Positions 9,588 to 21,268 are shown, numbered from the stretch's first letter. The stretch is 64,000 nt of DNA from Adiantum capillus-veneris (GCA_014529385.2 CM043970.1:67724567-67788566); one strand, 5' to 3'. Notes: a model not told the origin generated them from the letters alone. Numbers and translations: made by a program.

Positions 9588-10757
9588 TTTTTGTTTTGGT
9601 TTGATTATGCTTTCAAACATGCTATGTAGCTCCTACATGCAGGCACAAGCACAGCTTGTGACAAGTTCCGTACGCACTCAACTTTTTTCCACTGCTTTGT
9701 TTGCAAAGAGCCACTGTTTGGTTGAGAGATCAACATTGAGCAGGGCTTGACTACACACTATTCAAGCCATGCAAAAGGAACTGATACTTACAGGGATCGG
9801 CACTGCCGATAATTCTTACTGCTCAAGGGTAAAAATTTGTTTGGCAGGTGTACTTCATGAGAACGGTTTCTCAGCGGTTCAATTTCATGCCACTCCATAG
9901 ACAATTGGAGTGGCAATAGCCGCATCAATTGGCTATTAGAACTAACAGATTTTGGTGAAGCAAGGCTTCAATTTAGGGATCTTGCATTGTGGCTTCTCAC
10001 GTTTGGCATATGCTATGAGCATACACAATGGGGAAGGAATAGGCAAGGTGTTTGCAGGTGAATTCAATTTTGCAGGTTATGGCCTTATGTACCAAACGAG
10101 TGTATACGACATACGAGGGCGTCTGTGCAGATATGGCTATGGGCCGTTTTGGAATGAGTTTTTCTCCCAACTTTCATGACAACTGGTTGCAGCAACAACG
10201 ACCAGGTTAGCCAAGTTGAATTTTTTCCTGTTTCTTCTTGTTTACACTTTACTTGGAAATTACTGTCATTGTGCAAAGCAAAGTGCTTTGGCAATTTTAT
10301 AGGAATCACGGCTTCAGGGAACTGGCAAAATAGGGGATATCAGCTCACAGAATCCCTACCAATTTAAATTCTGCAAGATACTTACAATTTTGGTTCTCAT
10401 GGTTGAGGCCATCACTCTGCGCAAGGGCTTACCATTCTTTATGCAAGGCATGCTAGTGACGTGAATTCAATTCTGCCGCTTCATGCATTACGCTTCCGCT
10501 AACACACTCGCAACTCTGTCAAGGACAGAGTACGAATGGATTGTTGGTTGCTATCAACACTCAACAATACTAAAAAGAACCTACAATTTCGTTTAGATTC
10601 ACCAGCAAGGTGCCCTTTTCAAGTCATCCTCATACAGTCACGACCCTACACGGTAGACGGTCAAGATTTAACTCGTGTTTTCTGTTGCCTCTCTCGATGA
10701 GAGCATCATATAGACAGATTGTGGAATGCTTATAGGATAAGCTGCAATTCAGGCATA

Positions 10758-11433
10758 AGATGTCTAAGAGCACACATTCTGGGCACACACTCTACAAATT
10801 TAAGGAAAGTTCCTCAGCCCAGCATGCTCTTCCGTTCTCTCTTTTTCTTATTTCTTTCAAGAATAACGAAACTCTTCTAAGAAGCTTCTGCTACATATTC
10901 TACTCGTGAGTCAGCGTGAGCCAAGGTGCTCTAACTCACAGCTAGCATGTGGCTAAGATGCTACTCAAATTAGTCTTCATCGGTTCGTCGATTGAACACT
11001 ATTTTGCATAAGGGCTATGAGCCAAACAGGCTAAGAGCCGATGTCAGGACAAGGGTAAGACCCAACTATTGGCATTCTTTGGGTGATTGTTTTCAAGATG
11101 TCTAAGAGCACACATTCTGGGCACACGCTCTACAAATTTAAGGAAAGTTCCTCAGCCCAGCATGCTCTTCTTTTCTCTCTTTTTCTTATTTCTTTCAAGA
11201 ATAACGAAACTCTTCTAAGAAGCTTTTGCTACATATTCTGCTCGTGAGTCAGCATGAGCCAAGTTGCTCTAACTCACAGCTAGCATGTGGTTAAGATGCT
11301 ACTCAAAATAGTCTTCATCGGTTCGTCGATTGAACACTATTTTGCATAAGGTCTATGAGCCAAACAGGCTAAGAGCCGATGTCAGGACAAGGGTAAGACC
11401 CAACTATTGGCATTCTTTGGGTGATTGTTTTCA
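10758..11433. repeat. 338-bp tandem duplication in the LARD-like element
   Basis: Copies at 10758-11095 and 11096-11433 are nearly identical, starting AGATGTCTAAGAGCACACAT. Each copy ends shortly after ATGTCAGGACAAGGGT (11041 and 11379), a 16-base match to the junction that opens the element's own LTR. Confidence 0.85.
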
Positions 11434-13962
11434 AGATATACCCAAGGAAGTACACATCGATGTTAATAGACAAGCAAGAGTCTTGTCATTACGGATGTTT
11501 AGGGTGTCATTTTTGCACTATATGTTTCTAGTGCGATGCTCAAGTTGAGTTTTTGATACTCTTGCACTTACATCAGCTGATCTATACCATGGAGTCTAGA
11601 GGCAGCACACAGTTGAGACATCATGGCAGTTAATACGAGCTAGACATCTGACTTATGTGGATTTCTTGCTCTCACTATAGCACTATGGCGTCTCTATGGA
11701 CATATTGTTTTGAGGTAAGACCCGGCGGGTGATTGTTACATCACCCCATAGGCATTTAGGATCACAGGTTGATCTGCATTGAGAATCACATTTGATCTCT
11801 CCTAGTTATACTTTCAAGGAAATAATTCCGCAATCTACCACACGCGGTAGCAGACGGACACACTTTACAAGTTGATTCCAATCATTCTGTACACGGTTGA
11901 CTATGTTGTTTACCATTATCTGCTAGTTGAGCAGTTCCTACAAAGAGTCTTACCAAGGGGTTTGACTACGTAGATTCTAATCCAAGGGCTTGGTTGCCAA
12001 ATGCAACACCCAGGGTTCCGAGTGCAATGCTGTTTGTTTTCTTTCAAGTAGGGGACATGCTCCTCTCCATTTGAATACAGGTAAGTGTACATTACGTTCA
12101 AATCTCCAGGTACGCATCTATTGATTTGGTGTTATTCCATTTTTAGTATGCTTTGCTTGGTTTTTCAAAACGTCTAAGTACGCTTGACTGTTACAGAGCC
12201 ATGCCAAGGGCATGTCGGCACAAAGTATTTTGGGCCAAGTGTCCAATCTATCTTTCTGTCTTATGATGTTACGAATCTACTCGTAGGGTTCAATTTGGCA
12301 CATGTTGTCACATGGGATACAACATGGTCTAGGAACTCAAGGAGTTCGGTTTATCGAGTGTGGAGCAAGATAATGAGGGTCCCTCTCACTCCTATCGCGC
12401 GGAGTGTTTTGCATTTCCTCCACACACAAGTACATCTTGTACTTGAAGGATGTTCTTTTTTACACATCCTTACATGAGACATATTCCACATGTGGAGAAT
12501 ATGAGTCTCTGGATTGACATTGGCGCCATTATTTCAATTATGTGTCACGACAAAGTCTCTAGGTGCTGGTCACATCTGTTTTCTAGACCATTTTTAGCAC
12601 GACATATCAGGAGAAATTTCGTGGCCAGAAATTGTCGGATACTTAGAATGACTTGTTAAGGTACAAGTACTGCTAAACAACATTACAGATGGTTGTTTAT
12701 ACATATAGCAAGGCTATAAGTTGTTAGTGAAAAAGTTTCATTGACTGTACCTAGAAGTGATCAATGTTTCACCTTCTATTGTGATTCAGACGTTTCAGCA
12801 AGGCTTGCAAAAGATTGCAATTAAAAGCATTTAGTTTCTTTTCAGAACTATTTACATTCCTTTTAATGCATCCTAGGCGCATAACTTTTGCCATAAGTAT
12901 TGGCAAGGATCATTATGGATATATAGGTTCGGGTTAGTTTTTGCTAAATGTATGCACACTAGGTGTTATGGGCCCTAGTGTTTAGCAAAGGCTGATTTGG
13001 AACGGCATGCATATTCCTCAGGTTGTTGCTTATGAAGCATTTTGCACTCTATGTGCACTATCTCTATGAGACTACTTTTGGGTCTACTAATCACCAATAG
13101 AGGTCATGGCTCGGTTTGGGCGTTTGTGGATTTTTTTCAGGTTAACCACGATGGTTATTTCAGACATTGTTGTTTCTCACCAATGTTAAACACTACTGTG
13201 ATTCCCCCGTTTACCAGTCATCTGGGACGACTATCTGTAAACCGTGAGGAAAACACACCTCAGTACCATCAGTTATCCAAGGGGATAGGTAGATTACAAA
13301 AAGTAATATTGTGCTAAAGGATCTGCTAAGAGCATATGTTAGCACAATGCATTTCTGAATAGATGATTTTCTCCCTATTCTAGAATTTACTTAAGTACGA
13401 TTTTCGACTTTGAACACCTCTTGTAGTGGGGTTGGAGATTGTGTCAATACTTTCATACGTCAAGGACTTACCAGGTGTGCTGACAAAGTATGTTGGCAAG
13501 TAACCTTCATTAGGGATGAGCATGTAGTTCTTTGTGTTCCAAACTATTCAGAATTCTAACACGAGGACATTCCCTATCTACGGACTTTTCAAGATACTCA
13601 GGCGAGTAGTAAATCTGGCTCACAACTGCATGGAAAGTTACGCCAAGGTTTCCTTTCAGTATTCAAGTACCTTCAGAAGATCTGAAAACTGGTTATGCCT
13701 TTGGACAACTCTTAGTTGTGGTTACTCCTTTTACAGCACTCAAGAGAGTCATAAATGGAGTTACCATTTAGACCCAAGTGGTTGCAAACGGACAACAATG
13801 TTGAAAATCAAGATGTTGCTCTTGGTTTCATTGAACCTCCTCACTGCACCAATTGTCAGTCATACAGACAACTGGCTCACTTATGGGATGTCAGTAAAGA
13901 AAACATCAGTATTCTTAAGAAGATATTACTACTTGTGTTTTTGAGAAGGAAAACTCTTCCTT

Positions 13963-13975
13963 AAGGGGGGAGTAA
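13963..13975 (+). promoter_or_regulatory. Polypurine tract of the LARD-like element
   Basis: AAGGGGGGAGTAA directly abuts the TGTC start of the 3' LTR, as required for plus-strand priming. Confidence 0.85.
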
Positions 13976-14151
13976 TGTCAGGACAAGGGTCCTACGGGGC
14001 AAGGCCCAACCTAGGGGGTCAGGGACCTAGGCCAAGGGCCTAGACTGGACCAGTGCGAACTGGGGATCCGCTTAGGGCAAGTGTTAGGAGCTAGCCTATA
14101 TAAGGGGCGGTAGGGAGGAGGATCCTATGTTGAGTTACCTTAGGTCTTATA
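13976..14151 (+). repeat. 3' LTR of the coding-free element
   Basis: It is the same length as the 5' LTR, with about 8 mismatches by eye (7 transitions, 1 transversion). It is followed by the second GATAT target duplication at 14152-14156. Confidence 0.9.
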
Positions 14152-14419
14152 GATATCCACAATGTAGGTCTGCTAGGGAAGAGCTTACTCACCTTTTCAA
14201 GGAGTGCCCGAAAATTGGTGACCTAGCTAGTAAAATCTGCAAATGGATCCAGAAAACCTGGAAAATAGGATTCTGCAAGAATGACCTTTTCTAGGGAGAG
14301 AAGGTATTCAAGAGTCAAGCACTACTCATCATCGCACAAATTGTGAGATACTGCTATTTTTGTCAGGTTTGGAAGACAAGAACGGCCGAATCTTTGAGAG
14401 CGCATTGGAAACAGCTAAG
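14152..14419 (+). pseudogene. LINE zinc-binding domain, second half
   Basis: The reading resumes CRSAREELTHLFKECPKIGD, then KICKWIQKTWKIGFCKND. It supplies the cysteine and histidine ligands of the zf-RVT region begun at 8190. The equivalents at 23836-24051 (plus) and 25823-26140 (minus) confirm the join. A TAG interrupts it near 14293, and a copia element cuts it at 14420. Confidence 0.8.
14415..14419 (+). repeat. Target-site duplication CTAAG, left copy
   Basis: CTAAG precedes the copia 5' LTR and is repeated at 20065-20069 after the 3' LTR. Confidence 0.85.
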
Positions 14420-14559
14420 TGTTGGGATTCAGGCCAACTGGTCGGACATCCCACTTACTACTAACCCATCTACTATCTTAACCATTATACACTTATTCTT
14501 TAATACAACAGAATAAGGAGCTGCAACAGGATAACGTTGTTGTGCACTCCACCCAAAGC

Positions 14560-14641
<82 letters not shown>

Positions 14642-14673
14642 TGCACTCGCACATGCTTCCCGCGGCACCTTCA
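14420..14673 (+). repeat. Copia 5' LTR with expanded (CT)38 tract
   Basis: It begins TGTTGGGATTCAGG and ends GCGGCACCTTCA (TG...CA). The CT tract at 14563-14638 replaces a short mixed CT/GCA stretch in the 3' LTR, making this LTR 56 bases longer. Confidence 0.92.
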
Positions 14674-14675
14674 AC

Positions 14676-14687
14676 TGGTATCAGAGC
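14676..14687 (+). promoter_or_regulatory. Copia primer binding site (tRNA-iMet type)
   Basis: TGGTATCAGAGC lies two bases after the LTR end. Confidence 0.9.
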
Positions 14688-15829
14688 AGGATTTGTGCTT
14701 GCCGTTTTTGCGTCCGCATGCGTGCACTTCCAAAAGTGCAAACAGGTTTTCGATTTCAGCATTGGCAAATTCAACATTCCGAGAGCGTTTTCAGTGGGCG
14801 TCCTGGGGTTTTACCCCCCTTTCAAAGTTGTTCGTGCAGTCAAAAGCTTCATCTGAGCTACGCTTCAGGAGTTGTATTTTTCAACTCCACTTTTGCTACA
14901 GCTATAGGTACAGGACATAGGTGCAGGTTGTTTAGAGACTATTTTGGGATGGTATATAGCCATTTAATGGCTATTATGTGTTATTGAGATGGTGTTTATG
15001 GGCTAATTAAGAGCACTTTCTAGCATCGACATTGTCTCGGGTTTTTCAAGCATCCATCTCCTTACAAGTTCTTGCATACATACAGGACATCCAGCTTTCT
15101 TACAGGTTGCGGGGTTTTGCATCAGCACAGATTTCAGTGGGAGTACTTGATGCGTGTATGCATTGTTTTTGCACTTTTGATAATGCTTGAGCTCTTTTGA
15201 GAGCGGTTTTACTCCCCACAAGGATTCGTTTACTGCTTGCCCATTTTGTTTGGTGCCTGTTTGACCGCGTATACTGCACCTTGCAGTATTGTTGACAGTA
15301 GATGTACATTGAGTTGCGAAAACTGCCATATGTACCTTTTGTGGAGCCGATTTGGCTTGTTTCTGGCAGTCCCAACCGTTTTTGAGACTCGATTCGGAGG
15401 CCCTTTCTGAGACTGGGCTAGTTTCTTGTCTACATAACCTTTTGTGAGGGTCGATAGCGTGAGGTTTTCTTAAGCTAGGGGATTCTCGAATGTTGAGATC
15501 CTTTCGGTGATACAGGTTGCTGGAGTACCCCTTTTTCGTGGCCTCGCCGTAGGACATGTATAGAGAGGGCTAGACGCCATGTTGGCAGTCTTGGGTCAGC
15601 TTTTGACTTTTTATGCACAGTTAGTGGTTGATGCGCCTGTCTTATGCTCTGAGAGCATTACTTTTGATGTGTTATTGATCTCTTGTGACAGTTTTGGACT
15701 GAGATTCTGTCAGTTTTTTTGGGAAAACTCTGTCGAATTTTTCCCAGAATTACCAGTGTTTATCACCATATTATCTTTAGTTTGCAGCCACGTCATCTAG
15801 TGGTGAAAAGGATATTTACAATATCCAAA

Positions 15830-16665
15830 ATTTGATGGGACAATTTTGCAATCTGGAAAGAGCAGATTCAGATGTTCTTATACAAAAAGGCCAGCTAGAT
15901 CCTATCATGGAGCCCCCAAACGGCAAGTATACAGATGTTGAGTAGGAGAAACTTGATGCTAAGGCCAAATCTACCCTCCGTTTGCATTTGGCCGAATCTG
16001 TGTACTTTACTATAGTTGGAGAAAGGACTGCTAGAGATGTATGAAATAAGTTGTGTTCCAGTTATGAGAACAGAAGTGCCACTAATAAGGTTTTCTTGAT
16101 GAAGAAGCTGTTTGACCTTTGTATGAAGGAAGAGGGCACTATTTCTACTCACATTAATGAGTTCAATATCATTTTCACTCAGTTGACCACTCAGGGTTTG
16201 GTCTTCGATGAGGAAACCAAATGTATATTCTTGCTATGCAGTTTACCCTCATCTTGGGATACGTTATGTACTGCGATTAGCAACTCAATACCTGGTACCG
16301 ATCTAGTGTACAATGACGTCCTTGGGAATCTGTTTACCGAGGAGATTCGCAGGAAATCTCTCGAAGGCAAGAAGGATGGTGATGCGTATGTTGCTAGTGA
16401 TAGACAGAGGGGTCACACTCAAAGTCGTGCCAAAAGCAAGGAACGTGGGGGCTCACGCAGTAAGTCTCGGGGTTCTATGCATAATGTCAAGTGCTATCAC
16501 AGCCATAAAAAAGGGCACGTGAAGAAGGATCGCAGGAAATGGTAGCAAAGCAAGAAGGATAGACAATCCGGTGAAACTTCCAAGTCTGATGATTCAAACA
16601 AGGGCAAAGCAAAGTTAGAGGAGATCAATGTGCTAGAGTCTTCAAATGTTCCTTTGTAGAGACTC
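15830..16665 (+). pseudogene. Copia gag (UBN2-type) remnant
   Basis: It reads in pieces. An early segment, with stops near 15943 and 16041, leads into an open stretch containing NKVFLMKKLFDLCMKEEGTI and FLLCSLPSSWDTLCTAISNS. These are the classic copia gag core. The zinc knuckle is damaged: CYHSHKKGHVKKDR keeps the first Cys and the His, but the second and last cysteines are changed. Gag packages element RNA. This copy cannot be functional. Confidence 0.85.
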
Positions 16666-16679
16666 TTCCAGCGGTTGTT

Positions 16680-17130
16680 AAGCCACTTACCTCTAACGTA
16701 TTGGTCTTCACAGCAGATCTACCTGTCAAGGCTCTTGTTACTGAAGATGCACAGTATGCACAGAATTGGATAGTAGATTCTAGTGTGAGTTTCCATGTGA
16801 CACCACATAGAGAGCGGTTCTCTACTTATTCTCACTCTTGTGGCAAAGTGAGACTTGGTGATGCTTATGAACTAGACATTGAGGGTGTGGGACACGTCAA
16901 ATTGCATCTAAGGAATGGCACGCACTTTACTTTATGTAATGTCAGACATGTGCCCAAGTTGACTAAAAGCTTGATTTCTGCTAGTCAGCTTGATGATTTG
17001 GGCTACAACACCACATTTGGCAATGGTTCGTGGATAGTATGCAAAGGTCATCTTGTTGTACTCAAAGGTTAGAAGCATGGTACCTTGTATTCCATGCATG
17101 TGCCAGATGTTGGGTCATGATTACATATCT
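16680..17130 (+). pseudogene. Copia protease remnant
   Basis: WIVDSSVSFHVTPHRERFST is the aspartic protease active-site region, with DSG changed to DSS. It is followed by VRHVPKLTKSLISASQLDDL, the typical downstream block. A TAG near 17070 breaks the frame. Confidence 0.85.
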
Positions 17131-18296
17131 ATAGGCGAGCTGCCATCTACTGAGTTGTGGCATTGTCGGCTAGGTCATATTAGCCAAAAACGAATGAGAA
17201 CTCTGACTCGTTTCGGCTACTTACCTATCTTGTCTTATGTTGACTTTCCTGTTTGTGAGCATTGTATCTATGGCAAACAAACTAGGTCCGTGCACTTACC
17301 ATCGGGTCAAAAGCAAGTTGAACCTCTAGATTTAGTACATAGTGATGTTTGTGATCCTATGTCAACCAAATCTCTAGGGGGGGTAGCTATTTTGTGACAT
17401 TCATAGATGACTCTACTCGAAAGATGTGGGCATATCCTTTGAAACATAAGGATCAAGTTCTTCCTGTGTTCCAAAATTTTTTGGCACTCGTTGAGAATCA
17501 GTTTGGCAAGAAACTCGAGAGGTTGCGGACTGACAACGGTGGAGAGTATGTCTCCAAGGAGTTTGAAAATTTTTGTGCTAAAAGGGGGATTAAAAGGCAG
17601 TTTACTGCACCATACACACCAGCTCAAAATGGAGTTGCTGAGCGCATGAACTGTATGATTCAGGAAAGAGTCACAGCCATGCTTTCTACGGAAAATCTCA
17701 CACAAGGCTTTTGGGCAGAAGCCGTCTTGACCACAGTGCACATTATAAATCATTCGCCTAGTACGCCATTGAATTATGAGATTCTAGAAGAGTTATGGTC
17801 TAAACGTAAGCCCCACTATGACCATCTACGTGTTTTTGGTTGTGAAGCTTATGCTCACGTGCCTAAACAACTTCGACAAAAGATAGAGCCAAAGTCACAC
17901 AAATGTATTTTCATTGGATATGGTGCAGATGGAGAGATGGGATATCACCTCTGGCACCCAGAATCTCGTCGAGCCATCCATAGTTCAGATGTGATCTTCA
18001 ATGAGTTAAAGATGCATAAACAACCTATCAAGGAAATAGAGATTCGGAGAATCACTTTTGAGGATGTTGCCTCAGAGACAGTGAAATCAACTCAGTGGGC
18101 TAGTGATGTACCTTCCACTAGCAATGCTCCAGAGGGAGTGGATAGCAATGGTCAAGGAGTGAGATGGTCTACTAGAGTCTCTCGTCCACCTGCATGTTTC
18201 GAGCCAGGTCTTGATTACATCATGTTGATCGATTGCGGTGAGCCAAGCTGCTACCAAGAAGCCATGATGACGGATGATATGGTGAAGTGGGAGTAG
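17131..18296 (+). pseudogene. Copia GAG-pre-integrase and integrase
   Basis: LWHCRLGHISQKRM and CEHCIYGKQTR give the HHCC zinc motif. A frame step at about 17390 leads into a 300-codon open frame with FIDDSTRKMWAYPL, LRTDNGGEYVS and NGVAERMN, which are the three catalytic acidic residues of the D,D35E core. The C-terminal segment with VFGCEAYAHVP and CIFIGYG is also intact. This is the best preserved enzyme in the window. It ends at a TAG (18294) where an intact element would run into RT. Confidence 0.9.
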
Positions 18297-19300
18297 GCTA
18301 TGGAATTTGAGTATAACTCGATTCTGGCTAATGACACTTGGGACTTGGTAGAACTTTCAAATGATGCAAAAGCTTTACCTTGCAAATGGGTTTACAAGAA
18401 TAAATTTACCTCAGGTGATCCAAATCCATAGTACAAGTCTAGACTTGTAGCCAAACGGTTCAAACAGCAAAAGGAAGTCGATTTTGATGAAATCTTCTCG
18501 CATGTGGTCAAGATGACAACGCTTAGAACCGTACTTGGTCTTGTAGCGATTGAGGACATGGAACTTGTCCAAATGGATGTGAAGACATCATTTCTTCACG
18601 AGGATCTTGATGAGGATGTTTACATGCAACAGCCTGAAGGGTTTGTTCAGGAGAACGCATCTCGTGAGGAGCTAGTATGTAAGCTCAAAAAGGCACTTTA
18701 TGGCTTAAAGTAGGGTTCAAGGTAGTGGTATCATAAATTTGATGCATGTATGAGGTCTCAAGGATATAAAAGGAGCGAAGAGGATCACTGCTTGTACACA
18801 AGAAAGCTAGATGATGGCTCGATGATCATTCTAGTTTTGTATGTTGATGACATGCTTATAGCTGGGAAATCCATTGCGGAAATTGACAACTTGAAGGAAA
18901 CACTTGGCAATAATTTTGCAATGAAAGATTTGGGGGATGCTACACACTTTTTTGGCATGCGAATCAAAAGAGATTGCAAACGTTGTATTCTTGAGTTATC
19001 TCAGGAAACATACATTCAGAAAGTTTTGCAGCGTTTCAATATGCAAGGGGGGGGGAGCATTGAGTACCCCAATGCAGGCATTCTTGAAACTTGGCAAGGA
19101 AGATGCACCCAAATCTGATGCTGAGCAAGCTGAAATGGCTAAGGTACCATATTCTTTGGCAGTGGGCATTCTCATGTATGCTATGGTGGCCACAAGACCG
19201 GACATTGCTTTTGCTGTGGGAGTGGTGAGCCGATATATGGCAAATCCTGGCAGCAAGCATTGGGAAGCAGTGAAGCACATTCTTAGGTACCTCAAAGGTA
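18297..19300 (+). pseudogene. Copia reverse transcriptase remnant
   Basis: The order of motifs is normal: KWVYKNKF, SRLVAKRF, VQMDVKTSFLHEDLDEDVYM, CKLKKALYGLK, then LYVDDMLIAGKS with the catalytic Asp pair. Stops fall near 18430, 18711 and 18722. A run of nine G at 19047-19055 shifts the frame after MKDLGDATHFFGMRI. Confidence 0.9.
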
Positions 19301-19800
19301 CGGTCAGCAGGTGTTTATGCTTCGGGAACAGTGATGCATCCATAGTGGGTTATGCAGATGCAGACTATGCGGGTTGCATCGACAATAGGAGATCGACATC
19401 TGGCTATGTTTTCATATTTGATGGAGCATCAATATCTTGGAGGTCATGTCTTCAAGATTGTACGTCATCTTCCACTACGGAAGCAGAGTACGTTGCATTA
19501 TCGGATGCAAGTAAAGAGGCTGTATAGTTATCTCGCTTAGTCAGAAATCTTGGCATTGATGAGACTCCAATGATATATTGTGATAGTCAGAGTGCTCTTG
19601 CATTGGCAAGGAATCCCGTGTTTCACTCCAAATCGAAACACATTGAAGTCAGGTATCATCTTGTGAGAGATTTCTTGGCCAAAAAGCTCATTGATTTGGT
19701 CAAGGTACACACTGACGACAACCCAGCAGATGCTTTGATGAAAGGCTTAGCTTTGGAGCGGTTTACACATTGCAGTGAGTTGATGGGTATAGGTTGAAGC
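19300..19800 (+). pseudogene. Copia RNase H remnant
   Basis: GYADADYAGCIDNRRSTSGY, TEAEYVALSDASKEAV and CDSQSALALARNPVFHSKSK are the RNase H motifs in correct order. An in-frame TAG occurs at 19526. The coding region ends shortly before the polypurine tract and 3' LTR. Confidence 0.9.
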
Positions 19801-19854
19801 CACTTGATTGCTTCATGGTTGTACATACCAGGTCACTTGGGCTGCGTTGGCCTT

Positions 19855-19866
19855 CAAGTGGGAGTT
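19855..19866 (+). promoter_or_regulatory. Copia polypurine tract
   Basis: CAAGTGGGAGTT directly precedes the TGTTGGG start of the 3' LTR. AAGTGGGAG is the usual copia form. Confidence 0.85.
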
Positions 19867-20064
19867 TGTTGGGATTCAGGCCAACTGGCCGGACATCCAA
19901 CTTACTACTAACCCATCTACTAACTTAACCATTATAAACTTATTCTTTAATACAACAGAATAAGGAGCTGCAATAGGATAACGTTGTTGTGTGCTCCACC
20001 CAAAGCAGGTCTCTGCACTTTGCTCTCGCACTTGCACTCGCACACGCTTCCCGCGGCACCTTCA
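19867..20064 (+). repeat. Copia 3' LTR
   Basis: 198 bases, beginning and ending like the 5' LTR but without CT expansion. The second CTAAG follows at 20065-20069. Confidence 0.92.
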
Positions 20065-20318
20065 CTAAGTTCACGAAGATAATCCAAGAAAGTAAGGACA
20101 TGATTATTGCCATCGAAAAATGAATCGACTCAAATGAGTGGAACAGCCGCTATGACTAACTTTCTAGGGTAAATGCAAGAGTTCTTCTCTTGCCATGGGG
20201 TGGCTCCCTTCCAGATGATGTAATGACATGGCTCGATACAAGCATGACAAGAACTTGTAATTGTTTTGCTATATTAATATAATCTTCTCACAATTGTGAG
20301 TTTTGCCAAAAAAAAAAA
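20065..20318 (+). mobile_element. LINE 3' end with stem-loop and poly(A)
   Basis: This is the C-terminal tail of the LINE ORF and its short 3' UTR. The palindrome CTCACAATTGTGAG at 20287-20300 sits seven bases before an A11 tail (20308-20318). The same arrangement closes the LINE copies at 25205, 25400, 25500 and 28961 on the minus strand. Confidence 0.85.
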
Positions 20319-20866
20319 AGGAAAAATGTTTTTGGCAAGCCCTAATGCATGCTCTTTTACTCAATGTTTTAACCAATTTCCTAGCAAAGCCTACCTATCA
20401 ATCTTTGGAATTGCTTCACTACTTGGGAGCCATATTAGGTCAAGGGGACTAGTTTCTCTTTAATGAAGTGATCTCACCACACAAACCACACAAGAAGTCA
20501 AAAGATACTCTTGTTACTATGTTGCTTCTAAAGAAGACAATGTCCTAACCAAGAGAGGCTCCAACAAATCCCAACTAGTGTGACAAGATTACTTTGTAGC
20601 AAACAATTCATTTTGAGAAAATTCATGAAGTACAACAAATGGAATACATGTGTGTGATATGTATGTTTTGATGGCATCATATAGTGGAGGAGCTCACATG
20701 GAGTTCACTGATTGGAGGAGCTCTCATGGAGTTCATTGATTTTTCAAACCCTGCAAGATTGGAAAAATTGGGAGCTAGAAAATTTCAATAGTGATGAAAA
20801 CTTGTGGCTATGAACTTTTGAAGATGATGAGAAATGCATTACGTACATGCAAGCTTGTGCTCCCAA

Positions 20867-20897
<31 letters not shown>

Positions 20898-21240
20898 TAT
20901 AAGTCTCGCAGGGAGAGGCACCATCCTCACCTAGGTTTTATGAACTGTAGGGAGCATGCCCTTTCTTCTTCACTGTCAAAGGGTCATGATATGCTCTTCC
21001 TCTAGTGTTGGAAGGTCATTTTTGCTTCTCCTCCAATATTGGAATGTCACTTTATTTTTGGATTTGCAATGCATGAGGAGGAAACCATTAACTTCAAGTT
21101 TACAAAGGGTGAAGATAATTCTGCTATAGAATGGGAAACAGATCAAGGTAATGCATCTTGGGTTGCATGTAGGCATGTATAAGACTGTAGCTGGAAGTAA
21201 TCAAAACCTTGGAGTAGGTTAATTAATAACCTAGCCCTAC
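20319..21240. other. Non-coding stretch with (AT)n
   Basis: No gene seen. A (TA)n tract lies at about 20870-20901, and a repeated phrase, GGAGGAGCTCNCATGGAGTTC, occurs twice near 20685-20735. Confidence 0.6.
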
Positions 21241-21268
21241 TCTTGAAGTGAATTGTTGTACTCCAAAG

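Larger units (their letters stand above)
8340..14151 (+). mobile_element. LTR retrotransposon with 176-bp LTRs and no recognisable gag-pol (LARD-like)
   Basis: The ends are defined by two 176-bp direct repeats (8340-8515 and 13976-14151) that differ at about 8 positions by eye, nearly all transitions. They are flanked by GATAT duplications. A tRNA-iMet-type primer binding site follows the 5' LTR and a polypurine tract precedes the 3' LTR. The 5.4-kb interior has no protease, integrase, RT or RNase H motif in any frame I could follow, only short open frames. A structurally complete element without coding capacity would depend on enzymes from another family. Extreme decay of a coding interior is the alternative, but the well-preserved LTRs argue against it. 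Confidence 0.85.
14420..20064 (+). mobile_element. Ty1-copia LTR retrotransposon, complete structure, decayed coding region
   Basis: LTRs at 14420-14673 and 19867-20064, CTAAG target duplications, a PBS at 14676 and a purine tract before 19867 define the element. The domain order is gag, protease, GAG-pre-integrase, integrase, RT, RNase H, which is the copia order. Stop codons in gag, RT and RNase H and a frameshift at a nine-G run (19047-19055) make it non-autonomous. The LTRs differ at about nine positions outside the microsatellite by eye, an age similar to the LARD-like neighbour. Confidence 0.92.
5396..20318 (+). mobile_element. LINE retrotransposon, 5'-truncated and split by two nested LTR elements
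   Basis: The LINE pieces are 5396-8339, 14152-14419 and 20065-20318. In order they carry part of an APE-type endonuclease, a linker, a reverse transcriptase with FADDSLLF, a zinc-binding region, a short C-terminal tail, a stem-loop (20287-20300) and a poly(A) tail (20308-20318). The reading joins across both insertions once the LTR elements and one copy of each target duplication are removed. All domains contain stop codons or deletions. The 5' end falls inside the endonuclease, as expected of incomplete reverse transcription. No target-site duplication of the LINE itself was identified. Confidence 0.85.

Noticed and set aside
12184-12659. Possible protease motif (IDIGAIISIMC) inside the LARD-like element
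   Set aside because: The resemblance to an aspartic protease active site is weak and no other retroelement motif lies around it.
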